Assembly (NCBI RefSeq): GCF_045679555.1
Contig: NC_092098.1
Coordinates: 20,304,038-20,368,037, forward strand
DNA: 64,000 bases
Direction: 5' to 3'
Source: Salvelinus alpinus
Lineage: Eukaryota > Chordata > Actinopteri > Salmoniformes > Salmonidae
How positions within the stretch are numbered: position 1 is the first letter of the stretch; each line of letters opens with the position of its first letter. This document shows positions 10,632-22,000 of the stretch, piece after piece. The position numbers and the translations under genes were made by a program. The notes below the pieces were generated by a model. The model searched no databases, was not told the DNA's origin, and saw only the letters and a list, made by a program, of their open reading frames with translations.

Positions 10632-12974
10632 TCAGGTCATGTAACGTGTGATGGCGCGCAGGGTGTATAGCAGTTCTGCCTGCATCCTGGCCTCCATTAG
10701 GAGTAGGTTCACATGGACCTGGAGCGGGACAGGGAGGCTGAGGATTAACATACCATACAGTACATACTATAACACAGTACAGTTACTTTATATAACTGGC
10801 ATGGTATGGACTGCATTATGGACAGCCACTGAGCTGTGAAATTGATATGCATTTGCAGAAAATAGGCTATAAAAGACATCTCACTGAGTCTCATATGTAA
10901 ACGTAGTGAGAGATTTGGTTCAGACAATACTTTTTAATGGGGGCCAAAGAAAAAGCTGTTTGTACAGACATGATAATTACTAACTAAAGTGAATGCTGCT
11001 GTCCTCATTATGTCAGAGATTAGATGTTTGTTCCAGGTTGTCTTGACATGAGCTTTAAGAACAAGACAATGACCCTTCTACCCTGCTGGTCCTAATGATA
11101 CACGGTGTAACTTGCTCGTCTTGCATCTCTTTCAGCCCAGTCAGATTCCAACAGGGGGCCTCTCTGCAGAACAACCCAAACACAATAACAGCATGTTCCT
11201 GCGGCCAAGAGCTTCATTTTCTTCAGCTCTGCTCAATAGTACTAGTGTACTCATGAGCCAAAGCCTCCTGCACAAACACAATCAAACAGCATGACCAGTC
11301 CTGCCACTGAACTCTGGCCTATTTACAAAAGCATATCAGGATTCACAATCTCATTTTTGTGGCTGTGGACGGTGAATGCTTGATTGCAAAGAATACAAAC
11401 AACATAAGACTATGCTCTCGCACGAACACAAGCACGAGCATTGACAGTTTTCTAACCTTCTCGGAGTGGCGGAACTGGCACCAGTAGCTGTCGTACATGC
11501 GGCGAGTGGTCCTCTCTGGATAACATGTTACCGTCTTTATATAGACCTTCAGACTGCGTTCCAATAGCTGATTCACCTCCCCATAGTCATAGTCATCATA
11601 CCTGCAGACAGGACATCAAATAAATCCTACTATCAGAATGGAGCATCACTTTACTGTCTACTAGGCCATTTATACTGTACTTCAGGGACTATTCTAAGGC
11701 TTCAACAATCACTTACACACTAATTTAAATATAATAATTATCCCACTAACTTGACACTAAGTGTCCACACTTGATAGGGCATGAGAAGTGTATGTGACTA
11801 AGGATAGAAGGCGCTGTCTTACCTGATGCCATACATGCAGTGCACGTAGTTGAAGAGTGCACGTCGGAGCATGGTGGTGTCTACGTCCTCGTGACTGGCC
11901 ATGTTGTAGTAGGTCAGGTCACACGCTGTCCGGAACTTGTCATCCAGCAGCAGCCCGATGTCTGAGTACAGCCTGTTGACCAGAGAGAAACCATGGTCCT
12001 CCCACGAGTAGTCCTGCAGGCAGGCAGGCAGGTAGACAGAGAGACATTTAGGTGTTAAAAAGTGACTGTTAAATCTATAGATCTTGCACTTATGGTATGA
12101 TAGTGGAATTTACATTCATTTGATCTATAATTATCCCCCACCTGTGCTCTAAATGTTGGTGGGTTGTCCTCTCCATGTCGAGCAAAGTGCTGGTACCCAA
12201 AGGTGGCATCCTCTACAAACCGAGACACTTTGGATGTGGGCATCACCTCATCCTTCATATCTGCAGTCACAATGGAGATGTATTATAATCAGTCATGACT
12301 TCACTGACAGGTTTACATTAGTACTCAGTGAGAAACAGACAACAGGAACAGGTGTGGTTGCAGTACCCCCAGAGCCCACCAGGAGGCTCTCTTTCTTCTC
12401 TTTCTCGAAGCGTGTGGCCATCTCTTCCTGAGAGGCCTCATCCTCCTCTCTGTCCTCCTGCAGCCTCTTCATTCTGTCCATAAGTGCCTCTAACTCACTG
12501 ACCGAGTCTGTGGTCTGAAAAACACACAACAAACCAGAACTCTATTAATGTGACAATAGAGTTACACATACTTAGATACATTTCCAACACAATCCCTCCA
12601 AACACACATAGCTAAATCAACTCAGTAAAGCATAGATCAACAGTAAGTCATGTATGTCATTTCACCACGAGGCTGGTGCTGCTGAGCTCTCGGTCCAGGT
12701 GATGGTCGCTGGCCAAGTCACATGTACAGTAGTCACTGATGTAAACGGACTGGAAGCCATTGGCATTCTGTGGATCCACCTGGGGGTTGATACCACTGCC
12801 AAACACAAAGCTGGCCAGGGAATGGAAATGGGCCAATATGACCACAGCATGGACCAGCTCTGCCAAAGACCAACTGTGCTCCCCTGTCTTCACCAAGTTC
12901 TGAGGTAGAGGGAGGAGAGAAAAACGTTTAGTGGGAGTTACTTTATGTGTGAGTACGTGGATAAAAGTCATGCA

Positions 12975-13035
<61 letters not shown>

Positions 13036-16000
13036 GTGAATAGATATATATATATATTGTATGTGCATATGTAGATAATGTACTTGAATATGAGTAGGTT
13101 TTATGCACATCTGTGTTCTAACCTGAATGTGCTCTTTGGTGATGAGCCAGGGCCTGTGTGCTAGGATCTTGTTGATCTCGTTGAGGTTCCTCAGTCTCTG
13201 AGGGGCGTACTGTAGACCCTTCAGCCAGTCTAGACACATCCCCATCCTGTAGAACTCACGCACATGCAGAGACACCAGGAAGGAACACTGGTGACGCGCT
13301 GCAGCCTGGAGACACAGAGGTTTTTTTATTTACATGAATTCTAGCTCACTGTGAAAACTCTTCCTTCACTGTATGAACTGTGTATGTTTATTACTGTCTA
13401 AACTGTCTTTATATTAATGTTCAATATACCGTCTTCTGGGTAGCACTGTATTTGACAGTCCAGTTTTAGCTGGCATTCAGCAAGTACTAAATCGTACAAA
13501 GTGTTGCTTGTTTCAAAGAATTTCTCAAAAAACTAAAATGTCATCATTATGCAATTATTATTTTACTATGTAATGTCTAAGTAAATAAGCAGATTGTAAT
13601 ATAAAGCATGAATCCTTTCTGTAAAATGCATGACCTTTAAATTAACGTTTTACAGTATATGCATATTGTATTTGTCTAAATTCTAAACATGACCTATTTT
13701 ACTCTGTACATTAAATGTTTCCACATGGTTCTTTAACACTGCATTGCATTCAGCTGTTCCTTATGACATAATATACTGTGTCTTTAAGAGTGAGGGGGCT
13801 GACATTGACCTAGTTGTGGAGGGGCCACATCAGGAAGAGGGTGAGTTGGAAGTGGGCTGGGGCCGGGGTCGGGGGGGTTGGTAGGACCATCTGAGTTTGC
13901 TGCATACCAATGCTCCACAGGTGTGGAGGCCAGTGTGTCTGAGCACAGGGCAAACGCTGCCCTGCTTAATGTCTCCACTACAGAAGCGTCCTCAGTCCAG
14001 CACCACCCCAGGGTCATCTCAGTACTGAGGCAAAACTTTTAACATCATACGGAAAACATCATCCGTCACTCCGGGAAAGAGCCATTGGTTGTTATGGAAA
14101 TGGGTCATTAGAGAAATATGAATATGGGTCAGCAGGAGATTTGTGTTAGGTAGGTCTCCTGAGCAGGCAGAGGGAGGCTCTAAGGGAGGATGTGTATATG
14201 CAGGAGACATTTTCTCCCAGCTATCCCGTACCATGCAAATGCAGGTAGAAGCTGCCCGTAGGATCAGCTTACCTTACCACCATTCCTGACCTCAACCGTT
14301 ACAGGGAACAACGGCTGCATTGGAAATGGCACTCTATATATAGTACACTCCTTTAGGGCTCTGGTCAAAAGTAGTGCACTATATAGGCTCCTGAGACCCA
14401 GCAATTCATTTTGTCCACTCTAATGGACATTCGTGCCACTGTGTTAAGTCCTGTTGTACCTTTGAGAGGCCATTCTGGGCTTTTCAATGATATCACATGT
14501 ATGTATGATATCACATGTATGTATGATAACTTTCTCTCCCTGTGTTAGCACATTTATGGAAGGGGGAAAGGTAAATGTGTGTAATTATAAAAAAAATATA
14601 TATAATTTTAACCCCTTTTTCGTGGCATCCAATTATTAGTAGTTACTGTCTTGTCTCATCGCTACAACTCCCGTACGGGCTCGGGAGAGACAAAGGTCGA
14701 GAGCCATGCGTCCTCCGAAACACAACCCAACCAACTGCTTCTTAACACAGCGCGCATCCAACCCGGAAGCCAGCCGCACCAATGTGTCGGAGCAAACACA
14801 TTACACCTAGTGACCTGGTCAGCGTGCACTGCGCCCGGCCCGCCACAGGAGTCGCTAGTGCGCGATGAGACAAGGATATCCCTACCGGGAAAACCCTCCC
14901 TAACCCGGGCGACACTGGACCAATTGTGCGTCGCCCCATGGTCCTCCCGGTCACGGCCGACTGCGACAGAGCCTGGGCTCGAACCCAGAGTCTCTGGTGG
15001 CACAGCGATGCAGTGCCTTAGATCACTGCGCCACCCGGGAGGCCGTGTAATTATAATTTATTTGATATTTTAATTGTTTCTAATAAATATCTCAGGAATA
15101 GTTTGCTAAGTTTTCCAAGCAGTGCTATCTTTTTTCACATTAAATAAGAGCTTTATAAATGTCCTCTGTAGTGGATATCAGGATGCGCTAATTAAACTCA
15201 GCAAAAAAAGAAATGTCCTCTCACTGTCAACTGCGTTTATTTTCAGCAAACTTAACATGTGTAAATATTTGTATGAACATAACAAGATTCAACAACTGAG
15301 ACATAAACTGAACAAGTTCCACAGACATGTGACTAACCGAAATTGAATAATGTGTCCCTGTACAAAGGAGGGGGGGTCAAAATCAAAAGTAACCGTCAGT
15401 ATCTGGTGTGGCCACCAGCTGCATTAAGTACTGCAGTGCATCTACTCCTCATGGACTGCACCAGATTTGCCAGTTATTGCTGTGAGATGTTACCCCACTC
15501 TTCCACCAAGGAACCTGCAAGTTCCAACAGGTCCCAGACGTGCTCAATGGGATTGAGATCCGGGCTCTTCGCTGGCCATGGCAGAACACTGGCATTTCTG
15601 TCTTGCAGGAAATCACGCACAGAACGAGCAGTATGACTGGTGGCATTGTCATGCCGGAGGGTCATGTCAGGATGAGCCTGCAGGAAGGGTACCACATGAG
15701 GGAGGAGGAGGTCCTCCCTGTAACGCACAGCGTTGAGATTGCCTGCAATGACAACAAGCTCAGTCCGATGATGCTATGAAACACCGGCCCAGACCATGAC
15801 GGACCCTCCATCTCCAAATCGATCCTGCTCCAGAGTACAGGCCTCGGTGTAATGCTCATTCCTTCAACGATAAACAGGAATCCGACCATCACCCCTGGTG
15901 AGACAAAACCGCAACTCGTTAGTGAAGAGCACTTTTTGCCAGTCCTGTCTGGTCCAGCGACGGTGGGTTTGTGCCCATAGGCAACAATGTTGCCGGTGAT

Positions 16001-19000
16001 GTCTGGTAAGGACCTGCCTTACAACAGGCCTACAAGCCCTCAATCCAGCCTCTCTCAGCCTATTGCGGACAGTCTGAGCACTGATGGAGGGATTGTGCGT
16101 TCCTGGTGTAACTTGGGCAGTTGTTGTTGCTATCCTGTACCTGTCCCGCAGGTGTGATGTTCGGATGTACTGATCCTGTGCAGGTGTTGTTACAGGTGGT
16201 CTGCCAGTGCGAGGACGATCAGCTGTCCGTCCTGTCTCCCTGTAGCGCTGTCTTAGGTGTCTCACAGTACGGACATTGCAATTTACTGCCCTGGCCAAAT
16301 CTGCAGTCCTCATGCCTCCTTGCAGCATGCCTCAGGCACGTTCATATTTTTTTGTTTTTCAGAGTCAGTAGAAAGGCCTCTTTAGTGTCCTAAGTTTTCA
16401 TAACTGTGACCTTAATTGCCTACCGTCTGTAAGCTGTTAGTGTCTTAACAACCGTTCCACAGGTGCATGTTCATTGTTTATGGTTCATTGAACAAGCATG
16501 TGAAACCCTTTACAATGAAGATCTGTGAAGTTATTTGGATTTTTACGAATTATCTTTGAAAGACAGGGTCCTGAAAAAGGGACGTTTCTTTTTTTGCTGA
16601 GTTTAGGGTTTTTACCTACTGTACCCATTTACTGTATGTTACATTTTTCATACTTACTATCAACCGATTCTTTATTTCCACTACAGTGCACATAAAATAA
16701 ATAACATTTTCCTTAAAAAAAACAATTATTTGTAAAATGTGATTAAAAAAATAAAAAATAAAAAATATGAATTGTCGGGTCTCAGGAGGATAGGAAAATA
16801 GGATGTAATTTCAGACACACCCAATGACAATCTATAGGTTCATCCTATATCATCCTATACCATGATGGCAATGTAGTGTCGGCAGTGGAGAGGCAGGGGG
16901 CCGTCCATCCTCAGCAGGTAGAACTGGCTACGCAGGAAGGACTCCAGGTAGTGGGGGTGCAGTCCCATCACCTGGGTCAGATGGTCCACGTGGCCCGACA
17001 GAGAGTAGGCCTCAGCCAGGATCTGCTCTGTTTGGGGGTCTACCTGGGACGCCTCCACAATCTGGAACCAGGGAGGAGGGTTGGGGGGAGGGGTCAGGCA
17101 GGACCGGGAAGAGAGGGGTTTCAGTCAGGCATTGTGTATTGAACCATTTTACAGTAAAGCTGCTGCTGCTGTAATCTAAAATGTGTTTTATACCTCTGAG
17201 TTCAAGGCAAGGTGAAGATAAAGACAAGGGGGAAAAAGCGAGAGAGATTAAACGGAAGTGACAGTTAGAAAGAACGAGAGAGAGAGTCGGCAGGACAGGA
17301 GAAATATAGCCTCAAGGCACAGAAAGAAAGTATTTCTCACCTCCTCTTCTGGAATGAAGGCACTGGGTCCACTGGAGAAGGGTCGCGGCACCCTGACTCC
17401 TTTCTCCTGAGACAAGAGCAGCAGAGAGGGAAACGGGGTTAGCTAAGGAACTATACAACACAAGGAGCTTAGATGTACAACCCCACTTTTGGCACAACCT
17501 AAATGAACTCTCAGCTATGTTGGCAAACACAAGAAAAAAACATCAAATTAAGAGATAAAAAGAGGGCATGTATTGAAGTGAGGTTTGATATGTAACAGCC
17601 AGGCCTTTGTGTGTCAGTCCGTTTGCTCAGAGGTAAAGTAACCCCCTCCTCCTGTTATCTGTTGAGATGAGCAAACAGCCTGTGTGCACACACATTAGCC
17701 AGGGAACATTGGAAACATGGCCTGGGCAGAGGAAAAGACGGTAGATTTATGGTTCACTTCGTCTTTTATGCGTGTGTGAGTGGGTGTTGAAATGTACATT
17801 TATATTAGGACAGTACATCTATTGAAGTTAATATACTGAGAGCCTGTAGGAGAAGGATGGTCAAAATATCTCTATAAGAGGCAGGAAGTCAGACAGGCAG
17901 GCATATAGACAGATAGGTTATATGGAGTGATCAATGCTGGGCTAAGGAGAGTAAGCCAGTCCTCCTTCAGTTGCAGTTGAAATCGGAAGTTTACATACAC
18001 TTAGGTTGGAGTCACTAAAACTCGTTTATCAACCACTCCACAAATTTCTTGTTCACAAACTATAGGTTTGACAAGTCGGTTAGGACATCTACTTTGTGCA
18101 TGACAGAGGTAATTTTTCCAACAATTGTTTAGACAGATTATTTCACTTATAATTCACTGTATCACAATTCCAGTGGGGCAGAAGTTTACATGCACTAAGT
18201 TGACTGTGCCTTTAAACAGCTTGGAAAATTCCAGAAAATTATGTCATGGCTTTAGAAGCTTCTGATAGGCTAATTGACATCATTTGAGTCAATTGGAGGT
18301 GTACCTGTGGATGTATTTCAAGGCCTACCTTCAAACTCAGTGCCTCTTTGCTTGACATCATGGGGAAATCAAAAGAAATCAGCCAAGACCTCAGAAAGAA
18401 AATTGGAGGCCTCCACAAGTCTGGTTCATCCTTGGGAGCAATTTCCAAATTCCTGAAGGTACCACGTTTATCTGTACAAACAATAGTACGCAAGTATAAA
18501 CACCATGGGACCACGCAGCTATCATACCGCTCAGGAAGGAGACGTGTTCTGTCTCCTAGAGATGAACGTACTTTTGTGCGAAAAGTGCAAATCAATTCCA
18601 GAACAACAGCAAAGGACCTTGTGAAGATGCTGGAGGAAACGGGTACAAACGTATCTATATCCACATTAAAATGAGTCCTATATCGACATAACCTGAAAGG
18701 CAGCTCATCAAGGAAGAAGCCACTGCTCCAAAACCGCCATAAAAAAAGCCAGACTACGGTTTGCAACGGCACATGGGAACAAAGATCGTACTTTTTGGAG
18801 AAATGTCCTCTGGTCTGAAGAAACAAAAATAGAACTGTTTGGCCATAATGACCATTGTTATGTTTGGAGTAAAAGAACACCATCCCAACCGTGAAGCACT
18901 GGGGGTGGCAGCATCATGTTGTGGGGATGCTTTGCTGCAGGAGGGACTGGTTCACTTCACAAAATAGATGGCATCATGAGGAGGAAAATGATGTGGATAT

Positions 19001-22000
19001 ATTGAAGCAACATCTCAAGACATCAGTCAGGAAGTTAAAGCTTGGTTACAAATGGGTCTTCCAAATGGACAATGACCCCAAGCATACTTCCAAAGTTGTG
19101 GCAAAATGGCTTAAAACCTCACTAAGGTACGCTAGCGTCCCACCTGGCCAACATCCAGTGAAATTACAGAGCGCCAAATTCAAAAACAGAAATACTCATT
19201 ATAAAAATTCATAAAACATACAAGTGTTATACATTGGTTTAAAGATTAACTTCTTGTTAATCCAACCACGGTGTCAGATTTCAAAAAGGCTTTACGGCGA
19301 AAGCATACCATGCGATTATCTGAGAACAGCGCCCAGTAGACAAATCATTACAAACAGTTACCAGCCAAGTAGAGGAGTTACACAAGTCAGAAATAGAGAT
19401 ACAATTAATCACATACCTTTGATGATCTTCATATAGTTGCACTCACAAGACTCCCATTTACTCAATACATGTTTGTTTTGTTCGATAAAGTCCCTGTTTA
19501 TATCCAAAAACCTCAGTTTTGTTTGCGCGTTTTGTTCAGTAATCCACAGGCTCAAACGCAGTTACAACAGGCAGACAAAAAATCTAAATAGTATCCGTAA
19601 AGTTCGTAGAAACATTTCAAACGATGTTTATAATCAATCCTCAGGTTGTTTTTAGCCTAAATAATCGATAATATTTAAACCGGACAATAACGTCGTCAAT
19701 ATAAAAGGTAAACAAGAAAGGCGCACTCTCAGTCGCGCGCATGAAAAATCTCTGGGACACTGTAGGGTCAACTCATTCAGAACTGAAAAAGTGTGTGCGA
19801 GCAAGGAGGCCTACAAACCTGACTCAGTGACACCAGCCCTGTCAGGGTGAATGGGCCAAAATTCACCCAACTTATTGTGGGAAGCTTGTGGAAGGCTACC
19901 CGAAACGTTTGACTCAAGTTAAACAATTTAAAGGCAATGCTACCAAATACTAATTGATGCTACCAAATACTAACTTCTGACCCACTGGGAATGTGATGAA
20001 AGAAATAAAAGCTGAAATAAATAATTCTCTCCACTATTATTCTGACATTTCACATTCTTAAAATAAAGTGGTGATCCTAACTGACCTAAGACAGGGACTT
20101 TTTACTAGGATTAAATGTCAGGATTTGTGAAAAACTGAGTTTAAATGTATTTGGCTAAGGTGTATGTAAACTTCCGACTTCAACTGTACATACATCGTCT
20201 GACCTAAATCTCTGAGAAGAGGAGAGAAAACACAGCTGCGTCTACAGGACAGTGAGAATTACATCACAAGTGGTCAAAAAAAAATTACAAATCTTGGTCA
20301 CCCTACTTCCTTTTTAGAATTACAACACTCATAAACACTTTACATAAAGAGAGTCAACATTCCTGACTTTTGAGTGTTTTAAAAGTGTGTCACTTCAGTA
20401 ATAAAAATGCTTCTGCTAAAACATATAAATGGCTTGCAGGTGATATGGACTGTGAGCTTGGAGAAACTGCCAGTTAGGGTGTATTTTATTGTATCTTCAA
20501 TATACACTGAGAGTACAAAACATTAGGAACATGACAGACTGACCAGGTGAATCAGGTGAAAGCTGACCCTTATTGATTTCACTTGTTAAATCCACTTCAA
20601 TCAGTGTAGATGAAGGGGAGGAGACAGGTTAAAGAAGGATTTTTAAGCCTTGAGACAATTGAGACATTGAATTGCACACACAAAATCTAGAGGGTGAATG
20701 GGCAAGACAAAATATTTAAGTGTCTTTGAACAGGGTATGGTAGTAGGTGCAAGGCGCACTGGTTTGTGTCAAGAACTGCAACGCTGCTGGGTTTTTCAAG
20801 AATGGTCCACTACCCAAAGGACATCCATCCAACTTGGCACAACTGTGGGAAGCATTGGAGCCAACATGGTCCAGCATCCCTGTGGAACGCTTTCAACACC
20901 TTGTAGAGTCCTTCCCCTGACGAATTGAGGTTGTTCTGAGGGCAAAATGGGGTGCACCTCAATATTAGGAAAGTGTTCTTAATGTTTTGTACCCTCAGTG
21001 TATATCAAACTAATTTATAATAACTTAGACAGTTATTTAAGCAATAATACATGAGAGGCCATGTGTTATGACATTTTTTATAGTGTTTACAAACTTTATA
21101 AATTGCATGGCTGGGTAGTGGATCTGTAAAAGCAGCAGCAGTAGCAGCAGCAGTAGCAGTAGCAGTAGTGCGTTGCAAGGTAACGAAGTAAACGATGACA
21201 CTTTTTATGAATCTACTGGCCATGTGTATGTTGTCTAGTATATCATGGGCAGGATCTAACAATGGGAATTCCAAACCACCTGTTGTATAATAAACACTAG
21301 ACTGGGGTTGTCTGTGTATTTAGCTGTCTTACAGTACATCTCCATGGTAATAATATTACATAATGGTTAAGGGCCTCAAGTTCAAAGGTGGGAAGAAGGT
21401 TTATAGTACAAATGGATAACAAAGTTACATAAACACCAAAATATACAGTAAGACAATGTAGTTCTCTATGGGTGAGAAAGTGTGTGCGTGCGTGTGAGAA
21501 AGTGGTGTTTGCGTGTGCGTGAGAGAGAGAGTCAGATAGAGACCCCTCTCTGTTCTAGTGGCATATGTCTTGCTACATAACAGACGTTTGAATGTGCGCT
21601 CTGTCAACAGACCAGCCATTTCCTGTGAATTTAGCTAATTGGGTTGAAGCCCTGTGACTCCCACTGCTACCATGACACAGACAGACCTTCCCTGGGCTGC
21701 AGACAGTTTCACCCTGGTATTAATCCCTCCCTCTTTTCCTCTCTCTCCATCCCTCTCCTATCATATCTCCTCTGCACCCTCTGTCTGTCTGGCCCTTTGT
21801 GTGTGTTGGGTGATGAATGTCTGTTGTTGGGGCAACGTGGCTGATGCAGTTAACTGAGATTCCATAGAGAGAGGTGGCTCCAGTGCTCCTCTCTACCTGC
21901 CTGTGCAGATTTAAAGAAGAGCCTGGACCCGTCTGTCTCTATCATCTCCATCACAAAAAGCAAATAGCCTAAAGCCAGTTTATAAAAACAACAATGCTTT

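Larger units (their letters stand above)
17974..20186 (+). mobile_element. Sleeping-Beauty-type Tc1 transposon, interrupted
   Basis: The left end starts CAGTTGAAATCGGAAGTTTA and the right end finishes TAAACTTCCGACTTCAACTG. Inner direct-repeat copies lie near 18178 (CAGAAGTTTACATGCAC) and 19970 (CTTCTGACCCACTGGG). This end structure is characteristic of the salmonid IR/DR Tc1 elements from which Sleeping Beauty was derived. The copy is 2.2 kb instead of about 1.6 kb because of an insert at 19113-19787. A TA follows the right end; the left flank is no longer TA. It lies in sesn3 intron 1. Confidence 0.93.

Noticed and set aside
14651-15073. 140-codon plus-strand frame (and similar frames at 2997-3448 and 36719-37172)
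   Set aside because: They lie wholly within GC-rich SINE copies and repeat in each copy; they are antisense SINE translations.
18239-18883. 214-codon minus-strand frame
   Set aside because: It is antisense to the Sleeping-Beauty-type transposase remnant.
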